Source of the DNA: Burkholderiales bacterium
GTDB lineage: Bacteria; Pseudomonadota; Gammaproteobacteria; Burkholderiales; CAIKXV01
Assembly (NCBI GenBank): GCA_019751575.1
Contig: JAIENF010000131.1
Coordinates: 1 to 7,446, forward strand
Length of the DNA: 7,446 nt
Reading direction: 5' to 3'
Shown here: positions 1 to 6,649 of the stretch, one piece after another
Layout of the letters: each line of letters opens with the position of its first letter
Position numbering within the stretch: the stretch's first letter is position 1
The notes under the pieces: model-generated
The model's database searches: none
What the model saw: only the letters and a program-made list of their open reading frames with translations
Told to the model about the DNA's origin: nothing
Program-made: the position numbers and the translations under genes

Positions 1-404
1 ATCTCGTCGAGCGCGACCTGCGGTGGCAGGAACATGAAGACGCCGTAGCAGAAGATACCGTCGAAGCTCGCGTCGGGGAACGGAAGGCGTATCGCGTTGG
101 CCCGCACGCACCGGATATTCTCCAACCCTTCGTCCGCTGCAAGGGCCTGCGTTCCGAGCAGGCGCGAGCGGTGGATCTCTACCGCAACGACTTCCCGATT
201 GACGCGGGCGAGCGCGGTCGACCACAGGCCGTGTCCGCATCCGAGGTCCAGCACCCGGCCGAGACCCGTGAAGCCGATGTCGGACACGCGCTGGCGGTAG
301 CTCTCAGCGGACTGGCGAGCGACGAACTCCGCGTAGTTGCCGTCTCCTTCGGCCTGCGCGCGTTCGACCATTCGCCGCCACTCGGGGCGGATGCCGCCGT
401 TCAC
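1..404 (-). CDS. class I SAM-dependent methyltransferase, 5' part (cut by left edge)
   Basis: N-terminal ~134 residues of a Rossmann-fold methyltransferase; the rest lies off the left edge. The glycine-rich SAM-binding motif [10 protein letters not shown], sits near residues 52-60. It is followed by an acidic strand end (VVAVEIH, a probable ribose-binding Glu) and by a motif II/III-like stretch ([23 protein letters not shown]), typical of the Methyltransf_11/25 type. The GTG at 404 overlaps the stop of the upstream gene by four bases (GTGA). A second in-frame GTG at 407 has a better-spaced GGGAG (416-420), and an ATG at 371 is also possible. Its position directly after wzm-wzt suggests O- or N-methylation of the exported glycan, perhaps capping of the chain end as known for WbdD in E. 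coli O8/O9a. Substrate is inference, and whether a kinase or other domain follows cannot be seen. GC is high (41/60 in 181-240), like the end of the preceding gene. Confidence 0.88.
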   Translation of the reverse strand, partial: MNGGIRPEWRRMVERAQAEGDGNYAEFVARQSAESYRQRVSDIGFTGLGRVLDLGCGHGLWSTALARVNREVVAVEIHRSRLLGTQALAADEGLENIRCVRANAIRLPFPDASFDGIFCYGVFMFLPPQVALDE

Positions 405-2797
405 CACGGAAACGGCTCCCAGGCGGGGAGCGCGACCATCCGGATGCCGGGTGCGACCCTCCGGTTCGGGACCGTCACCCCGCAGGCGTCGCGCTCCGTG
501 GTCATCAGCTCGACGCGCTCGACGCGCTCAGGCACGTCGCGGATCGTGATTCCGGCGAGGTCCGCCGGACGCAGCCCTGCGCGGGAGATCGTCAGCCTCA
601 GCGTGTTGCCGACGAGCGACGCGGCCAGCGAGTCGCGGACTTCGAGGAAGGCCAGCAGCTTCGAAACCGTCGTGACCCAGCAGCGCCCGGCGCGGTGGTG
701 GCAGGCCAGGCGCTGCAGCACCTGCATGCCTGCCGCGTCGAAGAAGGGCGGACGGTTCTCTTCGAATCCGCCCGCTTCCAGCCGTCGCTTCACGCCGAAG
801 TGCTGATAGACGATCGCTGCCCGTCCAGCCGCGACGAGGTCGTCGATGTCGGAGACCGGGAGCTGCTCCGCGAGGTTGCCCGCGTTCGGAGCGGACCTCC
901 CTTCGAGGCCCCTGAACCGGCGGAACAGAGTCAGTGCGGATCCGTCGCGCGCCGTTTCCCGGTAGAGCATCGGCTCGGGCGAATCGAGCCGAGTCAACCC
1001 GTCGTCGACCCACGCATAGCGCATACCGATCATCCGGAGCAGATCGAGGTGATAGGCATCGCTGGAAGGGTCGTCGCCCCTCTGATAGTCGTCGAGGCGT
1101 CGATGACCGAGGTTCTGGACGTTCTCCGACGAACCGTGGTTGGTCCAGACGGGCAGGGACAACCCGTGCCGCATGCACTCTTCGGCCACGGCCTCGGCGT
1201 GATGCCGCCGAAACCCTCCCTTGTCGAAGTCGCCGTAGGCGTGCAGGGTGTCGATGTGACCAGCGCGGATCGCCTCCCGCAGCAGCGCGCGCCGATCCGC
1301 CATGGCGGGCTCGAGATATCCGAACGAGCCGTGGCAGAGCGCGTGTGTGACGTGGAAGAACACGCTGTTCGACAGCGGAAGCCCCAGTCCGTCGGGGCCG
1401 TTCAGCAGGCGGTTGAGGGCGAGGAAGCCGTCAAAATCCAGGAACTCCGCGTCGTTCGACAGGGCGCACGCCGACATGAACGGGTGCGGAAACGCTGCGA
1501 GGACCGGAGCAGGCTCCTTGATCGGGACACGCCCGGCGTCCTGCGCGTCGCTGCCGCCGGGCGCGAGCGTCCACCGACACGGCGAGTCGAACACCTTCGA
1601 GACGAGCAGCCGATCGGTGCGCGTGACCGAGAACGTGGCCGCCCGCGGCTGCCAATCGTGGTAGTCGTTGACGCGCGCCACGTCCGGGTATGGTTCAATG
1701 CCGACGGAGACGTAGTAGCTCCCGCTGGCCAACTGAAGGTGGTCGATCGCCAGTTCCAGCCGATACGGGCCCGGCTTTACGGCCGGAGGCGTCGACGCGG
1801 GGTGGTAGTCGGCATCCAGGTGATTGTAGTGGGTTGCGGTCCACGCGATCTGTCCGTCGATGCGGTAGATCGCCACGAATGCGTTGAGTCGATCGCTCTC
1901 GATGGTGGAGCGTATATCGATGACGATCTTGAACGGCGAGCCCTGGAAGAAGACGCCTTCACCGGCCGCGGAGCCCTCCAGGCTGACCCGCTCGATGGTC
2001 ACCTTCTGGTCGCCGATTCGATCGCTCGACGGGTGCGCTGCCAGGTACTTCGCAGACTGCGCGTAGGAAGACAGTTCGTAGTTCTTGGCGACAACCTCCA
2101 CGTCGCCATCTTCGCGGATTCGTCCATCCTCGAGCCAGATCGCCCGCTTTCCGAAGCGCGCGATCAGGTTGGAGTTGTGGGTTACCAGCAGCACCGTCGC
2201 GCCGGCGTTGACGATCTGGCCGATACGCGCGAGACACTTCTCGACGAACGCGGCATCACCTGTCGCAAGTGCCTCGTCCACGATGAAGATGTCCGGATCC
2301 ACCGAGATCGCTGTTGCGAAGGTGAGCCTGGCCTGCATTCCGCTCGAGTACGTCTTGAACGGGTTGTCGATCACGTGCTCCAGTTCGCTGAACTCGATGA
2401 TCCACGATTGCTTGGCCTTTATCTCCTCGGCCGTCATGCCCATGCACAGTCCGCCAAGAAGGATGTTCTCGCGGCCGGTGTACTCCGGATTGAAACCGGT
2501 TCCGAGTTCAAGGATGGCCGAGATACGCCCGGCAACCTTCACGGAACCCTGGGTGGGAGAAAGCGTGCCGGCGACGATCTTGAGCAGGGTGCTCTTGCCC
2601 GCGCCGTTGCGGCCTATGACTCCGACTACTTCACCCTGACGTACCTCGAAAGAAATGTCCCGCAACGGCCACGCTTCCGTATGCCGCGGAGCTCGACGGA
2701 CCAACTCGTGGAGCATGTCGCTCGGGCGTCGGTACATGCGGTACATCTTCGAAACGCCTTGCACGCTGATCGCTATGCTTTCCCCGTTCGACCTCAC
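401..2797 (-). CDS. wzt: Wzt-type polysaccharide ABC transporter ATPase fused to a C-terminal deacetylase-like module
   Basis: 798-residue protein; ordinary Wzt proteins are about 400-470. Residues ~5-245 are the ABC ATPase: Walker [10 protein letters not shown] (62-70), family-typical signature YSSGMQARL (150-158), Walker [10 protein letters not shown] (170-178), D-loop TGD (179-181) and switch His207 in THN. Residues ~255-412 form a beta-rich region matching the Wzt C-terminal carbohydrate-binding domain ([23 protein letters not shown]). A linker (~412-430) leads to an unusual third region (~430-798) resembling a NodB/glycoside-hydrolase-type barrel, with a beta-like tail from ~715. The GTG start overlaps the permease stop by four bases and has GGAGA six bases upstream. 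The reading frame continues upstream, antisense to nothing but inside the permease, and that extension is not used. Role: energises export of a lipid-linked glycan across the inner membrane with Wzm, and probably recognises the chain end. The ATPase call is secure; the third region's activity is not. Confidence 0.95.
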   Translation of the reverse strand: MRSNGESIAISVQGVSKMYRMYRRPSDMLHELVRRAPRHTEAWPLRDISFEVRQGEVVGVIGRNGAGKSTLLKIVAGTLSPTQGSVKVAGRISAILELGTGFNPEYTGRENILLGGLCMGMTAEEIKAKQSWIIEFSELEHVIDNPFKTYSSGMQARLTFATAISVDPDIFIVDEALATGDAAFVEKCLARIGQIVNAGATVLLVTHNSNLIARFGKRAIWLEDGRIREDGDVEVVAKNYELSSYAQSAKYLAAHPSSDRIGDQKVTIERVSLEGSAAGEGVFFQGSPFKIVIDIRSTIESDRLNAFVAIYRIDGQIAWTATHYNHLDADYHPASTPPAVKPGPYRLELAIDHLQLASGSYYVSVGIEPYPDVARVNDYHDWQPRAATFSVTRTDRLLVSKVFDSPCRWTLAPGGSDAQDAGRVPIKEPAPVLAAFPHPFMSACALSNDAEFLDFDGFLALNRLLNGPDGLGLPLSNSVFFHVTHALCHGSFGYLEPAMADRRALLREAIRAGHIDTLHAYGDFDKGGFRRHHAEAVAEECMRHGLSLPVWTNHGSSENVQNLGHRRLDDYQRGDDPSSDAYHLDLLRMIGMRYAWVDDGLTRLDSPEPMLYRETARDGSALTLFRRFRGLEGRSAPNAGNLAEQLPVSDIDDLVAAGRAAIVYQHFGVKRRLEAGGFEENRPPFFDAAGMQVLQRLACHHRAGRCWVTTVSKLLAFLEVRDSLAASLVGNTLRLTISRAGLRPADLAGITIRDVPERVERVELMTTERDACGVTVPNRRVAPGIRMVALPAWEPFPW
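416..420 (-). promoter_or_regulatory. candidate ribosome binding site GGGAG for the methyltransferase
   Basis: Reads GGGAG on the minus strand inside the end of the wzt fusion. It lies 8 bases from a GTG at 407 and 11 bases from the GTG at 404. By spacing it slightly favours the 407 start; the four-base GTGA overlap favours 404. The difference is one residue. Confidence 0.4.
653..1510 (-). other. extra C-terminal module of the Wzt fusion, divergent polysaccharide-deacetylase-like
   Basis: Domain within the fusion, residues ~430-715. It begins with an acidic strand motif [14 protein letters not shown] (445-458), in the place where NodB-type deacetylases carry their metal-binding Asp motif. 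Next come [15 protein letters not shown] (480-494), [14 protein letters not shown] (512-525), [17 protein letters not shown] (548-564), a GDDP...YH segment (574-582) and MRYAWVDDG (592-600), then VYQHFGVK (663-670). These His/Asp-rich strand ends spaced through alternating helices suggest a (beta/alpha) barrel of the deacetylase/glycoside-hydrolase type. From memory, similar stand-alone or fused proteins occur in polysaccharide loci, but I cannot verify this. Canonical NodB motifs (TFDDG; His-x3-His) are absent. It has no signal peptide and is tethered to a cytosolic ATPase, so it should act in the cytoplasm. Confidence 0.5.
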
Positions 2798-3666
2798 AGT
2801 ACGTCTCCGAGGTGTGGCTTCACCCGTTGAAAAACCCTGAAGCCCCAGGCGAACAGCAGAAGGCTCATTGTGGGGAAGACGATCCACGCAATCGGGTGCT
2901 CGATGCGGCCGTAGTAGAGAACGTCCTGGTAACACCACGTCATGTAGCTGAACGGGTTCGCATACAGCAACGGCTGCATCGGGCCAGGGACCCAGGCGGG
3001 AAGATAGAACGCGGGCATCAGGTAGACACCGGTTGCGCCGAAGATCTGGACGAAATCCTTCAGGTCGCGGAAGAATGTGCTGATCGACGAAAACAGGAAT
3101 GCGATGCCAAGCATCGCGAGTACCTGCAGCAGCACGAGAACGGGGAGCAGGACGTAGGTCCAGTGCATGTAGCCGTGGATGGCAAGCACGTAGACGAACA
3201 GCGCAACGGTTCCGACTGCCTGTGGCAGCAAGCTCGACAGGACCGTCTTCGCCGGAAGAACCTCCAGGGGAAACACGACCTGCTTGACCAGGTTGGCATT
3301 CGTGAAGAACAGGGAACAGGCCTTCGTCATGCAGGAATTGAACGCGAGCCAGGGAAACAGTCCGGCCAGCACGTAGGCGGTGTAGTCGTAGGGCATGTCC
3401 GCCGCTGCCGGAATGCGAACCTTGAACACGACGCCGAACACGACGACATACAAGGCAGCCATGTAGAGCGGATGGGCGATCGCCCATACCGCTCCTGCTA
3501 CCTGTCCGGCATACTGGTCGACAATATCGCGGCGCGCCATCTCCAGAACGAGGGCGCGAAACTGCAACAACACCCGGGTGCATTCCTTGATCGAACGAAG
3601 GTTCGAAAAAGGGTCAAGAGCCGCAGCGAGGGCACTGCTCCTTCTAGCGGGCACGTTCTCGTCCAA
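2794..3666 (-). CDS. wzm: Wzm-type ABC-2 polysaccharide export permease
   Basis: 290-residue integral inner-membrane protein that pairs with the adjacent Wzt ATPase to move a lipid-linked polysaccharide to the periplasm. Six hydrophobic segments are visible at roughly residues 57-81, 94-112, 142-163, 170-193, 205-222 and 258-277. Typical family features are the amphipathic N-terminal stretch with [12 protein letters not shown] before the first segment, the [11 protein letters not shown] entry, [12 protein letters not shown] between segments 2 and 3, FFRDLKDF after segment 4, and YANPFSY before segment 6. The start is TTG, chosen because GGGAAGG lies six bases upstream; a GTG at codon 5 and an ATG at codon 43 lack comparable support, and starting at 43 would remove the conserved amphipathic region. 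It begins 59 bases after the asnB stop; that gap holds only the ribosome site and no convincing terminator. Its stop overlaps the next gene by four bases. GC (32-33 of 60 in 3001-3120) is lower than in its neighbours. Confidence 0.93.
   Translation of the reverse strand: MDENVPARRSSALAAALDPFSNLRSIKECTRVLLQFRALVLEMARRDIVDQYAGQVAGAVWAIAHPLYMAALYVVVFGVVFKVRIPAAADMPYDYTAYVLAGLFPWLAFNSCMTKACSLFFTNANLVKQVVFPLEVLPAKTVLSSLLPQAVGTVALFVYVLAIHGYMHWTYVLLPVLVLLQVLAMLGIAFLFSSISTFFRDLKDFVQIFGATGVYLMPAFYLPAWVPGPMQPLLYANPFSYMTWCYQDVLYYGRIEHPIAWIVFPTMSLLLFAWGFRVFQRVKPHLGDVL
2804..2808 (-). promoter_or_regulatory. ribosome binding site GGAGA for the wzt fusion
   Basis: GGAGA on the minus strand, six bases before GTG at 2797, inside the last codons of wzm. 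It fixes the wzt start despite an open frame running further upstream, and together with the GTGA overlap indicates translational coupling of permease and ATPase. Confidence 0.7.
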
Positions 3667-3672
3667 TCGTTA

Positions 3673-3679
3673 CCTTCCC
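3673..3679 (-). promoter_or_regulatory. ribosome binding site GGGAAGG deciding the TTG start of wzm
   Basis: GGGAAGG on the minus strand, six bases before the TTG at 3666. It is the main evidence for using this rare start codon; no in-frame ATG or GTG upstream competes. Confidence 0.55.
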
Positions 3680-3725
3680 GGCCTCGCGACCGCTCCGCAA
3701 CTTCTGAGGGAGGTGTCAGGCTTCA

Positions 3726-5600
3726 CTACAGGAACTTCCTGCACCACGTCTCAAGATTGAGCAGCGACCAGATGAGCAGCCGCCGGTTCTCGCGTCCCTC
3801 GAGGTGGTCGCTCACCAGCGACTGCACCGCACCCGGGTCGAGGTACTCGTAGATTCGCGCCCGCGGGTCGTACAGCGCGCGCCGCACGTAGTCGATGCTT
3901 TCCCCCTTGAACCAGCTCGCGTCCGGGGCGGAGAACCCCTGCTTCGCGCGCTCGGTGATCTGCGAGGGGATGTAGCGCTCCATGACCCGGCGCAGCAGCA
4001 GCTTGCCGTCGCGGGTTTTCTGGAAGTACTTGAGCGTCTTGCTGCCGGGTTCGTTCTCGTTCAGTCCGACGACCTCGGTGAGGTTCCCGAGCTTGAGCCG
4101 GGCCGGGATCTTCATCGCGAAGTCGACGAGGTCGTTGTCGAGGAACGGCACTCGGGTTTCGAGCGAGTGCGCCATCGACAGCTTGTCTTCGACGACCAGC
4201 AGACCATGCAGGAATGTCTTCGCCTCGAAGTATAGCGAGTGGTTGATGTAGTCCTCTGGGCGGGTGAGCGTGTGGGCGTGGGTGTTGAACACCCCCCGGA
4301 AGATGTCCCTGGTCGACACGTGCTTCACGTCGCTCCACACCGGGGCCAGCACGCTCGCCATCGAATCGCCCGGGACGAGGCGCTGCCAGAACGCGTAGTA
4401 CTTGTCCGCGTAGTGCTCGAAGTCGTCGTTGACGACCGCACGGTAGTAGCGCCAGGGATAGCCGGCGAAGATCTCGTCGCCCCCGGTGCCCGACAATACG
4501 ACCTTCACGAACTTGCTGGCGAGCTGCGCGGCGTAGAAGTTCGGATAGCTCTGCCCGACGCGCGGCTCCTCGAGGTGCCAGGCCAGGCGCGGCAGCACGC
4601 GCTCCATGTCACCGGCCTTGAGTACCATCTCGTAGTGCTCGGTCTTGAACACGTACGACATGTACTCGGCGGTGGCACGTTCGTCGAATCCCAGCTCTAC
4701 GCCCGAGGCCGAGTTGAGGTCGAACCCGCAGGTGAATGACTTTATGTACGGCAGCTCGCGCGCGGCGAGCGCCGTCAGCGACCCGCTATCCATCCCGCCG
4801 GAGAGGTAGGAACCGAGGTCGACATCGCTCACCAGCTGGCGGCTCACGGCCTGCCTGATCAGGCGATCGAGTTCCTCGACATACTCGCCGTCCGAAGCGG
4901 GAGACGTGGGTTCCTCGAACGAGTAGTCCCAGTACTGGCGGGGCGGCTCGACGCGGCCGGATGCGCAGTCGATCGTCATCGTGCAACCCGCCGGAAGCAG
5001 TTGCACCCCTCCGAACAGCGTTCGATCGGTGAAGAAGTTCTGGAAGGTCAGGTACTCGACGAGTCCCTCTACGTCGATGCGCGTGCGGTATTCGCCGTGC
5101 GCGACGATCGCCTTGATCTCGGACGCGAAAAGCAGCTTGCCCCCTGCCTCCGCATAGTAGAGCGGCTTGATGCCGTAGCGGTCCCTCGCGAGGTACATCT
5201 TGCGCGACGTGCGGTCGAGCAGCGCGAACGCGAACATGCCGTTGAAGCGTGTCACCGCGCCGATGCCCCAATGGGCGAGTGCCTTCAGCACGACTTCCGA
5301 GTCGCTGCGCGACACGAACCTGTGGCCGAGCGCTTCGAGTTCGGCCCGAAGCTCGGCGAAGTTGTAGACCTCGCCGTTGTAGACGAGCACGTACCGCCCA
5401 TCCTCCGACACCATCGGCTGGTGGCCGGCGGGCGAGAGGTCGATGATCGCGAGCCGCCGGTGCGCGAGCCCGGCGTTGCGGTCGACGTAGTGCCCCTCGC
5501 CGTCGGGACCGCGGTGCGCGATCGAGTTCGCCATGCGGATCAACGCGACCGGCGACACCGCGGTCTGGTCGAGGTGTACCGCTCCGGCGATCCCGCACAT
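3726..5600 (-). CDS. asnB: glutamine-hydrolysing asparagine synthase-type amidotransferase
   Basis: 624 residues, the usual length for AsnB proteins. N-terminal class II glutaminase: Cys2 nucleophile right after the initiator Met (MCGIAG), HRRLAIIDLS (47-56) with the glutamine-binding Arg, YNGEVYN (74-80) and RSDSE (98-102). C-terminal ATP-pyrophosphatase domain: SYLSGGMDSG (264-273) as the PP-loop and LSGTGGDEIFAGYPWR (369-384). Both active sites look intact. The start is fixed because Cys2 must become the N-terminus, although there is no good Shine-Dalgarno sequence. The gene lies 22 bases after the epimerase stop, so it may depend on coupled translation. Free asparagine synthesis is possible, but inside a polysaccharide operon the more likely role (inference, by analogy with WbpS and AsnB-like proteins of O-antigen loci) is amidation of a uronic acid carboxyl to a uronamide. 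The stop is TAG. Confidence 0.95.
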   Translation of the reverse strand: MCGIAGAVHLDQTAVSPVALIRMANSIAHRGPDGEGHYVDRNAGLAHRRLAIIDLSPAGHQPMVSEDGRYVLVYNGEVYNFAELRAELEALGHRFVSRSDSEVVLKALAHWGIGAVTRFNGMFAFALLDRTSRKMYLARDRYGIKPLYYAEAGGKLLFASEIKAIVAHGEYRTRIDVEGLVEYLTFQNFFTDRTLFGGVQLLPAGCTMTIDCASGRVEPPRQYWDYSFEEPTSPASDGEYVEELDRLIRQAVSRQLVSDVDLGSYLSGGMDSGSLTALAARELPYIKSFTCGFDLNSASGVELGFDERATAEYMSYVFKTEHYEMVLKAGDMERVLPRLAWHLEEPRVGQSYPNFYAAQLASKFVKVVLSGTGGDEIFAGYPWRYYRAVVNDDFEHYADKYYAFWQRLVPGDSMASVLAPVWSDVKHVSTRDIFRGVFNTHAHTLTRPEDYINHSLYFEAKTFLHGLLVVEDKLSMAHSLETRVPFLDNDLVDFAMKIPARLKLGNLTEVVGLNENEPGSKTLKYFQKTRDGKLLLRRVMERYIPSQITERAKQGFSAPDASWFKGESIDYVRRALYDPRARIYEYLDPGAVQSLVSDHLEGRENRRLLIWSLLNLETWCRKFL

Positions 5601-5622
5601 GAGAGGCTTGTCCCGCCGTGGC

Positions 5623-6618
5623 TTAGATCGCGGCCTTCAGCCTGCGCGATGCGACCTGCTCGATGTGCGCGGCCCGCCAGGCGATCAGCGAGCGCAACCC
5701 CTCGGCCAGCGGAACCTGCGCGGTGAAGCCGATCTCGGCGCTCGCGCGCTCGGGGCCGCCGATGCGGTTGCGCACGAGCGTCGCCTGGCTGCGCGGGGCG
5801 TACTTGATGCCCTTGGTGCAACCGGTGAGTTCGACCAGCATCTCGGCAAGCTCCTTGAGCGACGTGCGCCGCCCGGTGCCGACGTTGTAGAACCGGTCGG
5901 TCGCGTCCGACTTCATTGCGCACACGTTGGCGCGGCCGCAATCCTCCACCGCGACGAAATCGAACGCCTCGCTGCCGTCGCCGAGGATGGTCGGGCCTTC
6001 GCCTCGGTCGATCGCGTCGAGCATCTTCATGATCACCGCGATGTAGGCGCCGCGGTAGTCCTGCCGCGCCCCGTACACGTTCATGTAGCGCAGGCCGACG
6101 TAGTCGAGCTTGTAGCGGTGGTGGTAGGCGCGCGCCATGGCCTCGCCGCAGATCTTCGTTGCACCGTAGAAGTTCTGGTTGTTGAACGGGTGGTCCTCGT
6201 CCATCGGCTCTCGCACCGCGTCGCCATAGACCGACGCCGAGGACGAGTACACGAGGCGCTTCACGCCGTTGGCCACGCAGGCTTCAAGGACGTTGAAGGT
6301 GCCGCCGACGTTCACCTCGAACGCGGAGCGCGGGTACTCGTGGCACTGCAGCAGCCATAGCGCCGCGAAGTGGAAGACTCCGTCCTTGCCCTTGACTGCC
6401 GAGTTCAGGATGTCGGTCTGGCATATGTCCCCGCCGACGTCGTAGACCTTGACCCGCGGGTCGGTCAGCGCATCGGCGAGATTCTCGTGTGTGCCGCGCA
6501 CGAAGCTGTCGTAGATGACGATCTCGGCGACGTCCTCCTTGCGCAGGGCGTCCACCGCGTGCGAGCCGATCAGCCCGGCGCCACCAATCATCAGGAACCG
6601 CTTGCCTCGAATGTCCAT
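5623..6618 (-). CDS. NAD-dependent sugar epimerase/dehydratase (extended SDR)
   Basis: 331 residues, typical for extended short-chain dehydrogenases such as UDP-hexose 4-epimerases. N-terminal NAD-binding GGAGLIGSH (12-20) with Asp37 after strand 2 (IVIYDSF), FHFAAL (82-87), the catalytic-region serines YSSSASVYG (124-132), and the catalytic pair Tyr151/Lys155 in YGATK. RYMNVYGARQ (178-187) and the later FDFVAVEDCGRA and YNVGTGRRTSL match the sugar-nucleotide-binding half. The ATG at 6618 is chosen for its GGAGG five bases upstream; the frame is open further up into the preceding gene, but with no better signal. It follows the aminotransferase by 31 bases. Likely role: 4-epimerisation (or related oxidation) of a UDP-sugar for the exported glycan. 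Given the WbpE-like neighbour, a UDP-diacetamido uronic acid substrate, as proposed for Bordetella WbmF/WbmG enzymes, is a reasonable but unproven guess. Confidence 0.92.
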   Translation of the reverse strand: MDIRGKRFLMIGGAGLIGSHAVDALRKEDVAEIVIYDSFVRGTHENLADALTDPRVKVYDVGGDICQTDILNSAVKGKDGVFHFAALWLLQCHEYPRSAFEVNVGGTFNVLEACVANGVKRLVYSSSASVYGDAVREPMDEDHPFNNQNFYGATKICGEAMARAYHHRYKLDYVGLRYMNVYGARQDYRGAYIAVIMKMLDAIDRGEGPTILGDGSEAFDFVAVEDCGRANVCAMKSDATDRFYNVGTGRRTSLKELAEMLVELTGCTKGIKYAPRSQATLVRNRIGGPERASAEIGFTAQVPLAEGLRSLIAWRAAHIEQVASRRLKAAI

Positions 6619-6623
6619 CACCG

Positions 6624-6628
6624 CCTCC
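6624..6628 (-). promoter_or_regulatory. ribosome binding site GGAGG for the epimerase
   Basis: A strong GGAGG on the minus strand, five bases before the ATG at 6618, in the 31-base gap after the aminotransferase stop. It decides the start against an upstream extension of the frame into the preceding gene. Confidence 0.8.
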
Positions 6629-6649
6629 GTTGCCCGGTGCGTCGGGCGT

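Noticed and set aside
1475..1519. Possible separate start for the C-terminal module: AAGGAG at 1514-1519 and ATG at 1475-1477 on the minus strand.
   Set aside because: The two are 36 bases apart, too far for initiation, and no start codon lies at 4-12 bases from AAGGAG. One continuous protein is simpler.
695..2830. A long open frame on the plus strand opposite the wzt fusion (711 codons).
   Set aside because: It is antisense to a protein with clear ABC motifs. The translation is rich in Arg, Val and Asp without recognisable motifs, as expected for a mirror frame in GC-rich DNA.
2798..3583. Upstream extension of the wzt frame through the permease, which would give a 1060-residue protein.
   Set aside because: The extension is an out-of-frame reading of wzm with no domain content. 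GTG at 2797 has a good ribosome site and the usual four-base overlap.
3667..3725. Possible terminator or promoter in the 59-base gap between asnB and wzm.
   Set aside because: Only a four-pair stem (CTGA/TCAG) with no T-run could be found, and no convincing -35/-10 pair. Read-through is more likely.
2812..3852. A plus-strand open frame opposite wzm and the end of asnB (346 codons).
   Set aside because: It crosses two convincing minus-strand genes and their gap, is hydrophilic and low in complexity, and shows no family features.
5001..6360. Two overlapping plus-strand open frames opposite asnB and the epimerase.
   Set aside because: They are mirror frames of well-recognised enzymes with intact catalytic motifs; they contain no domains of their own.
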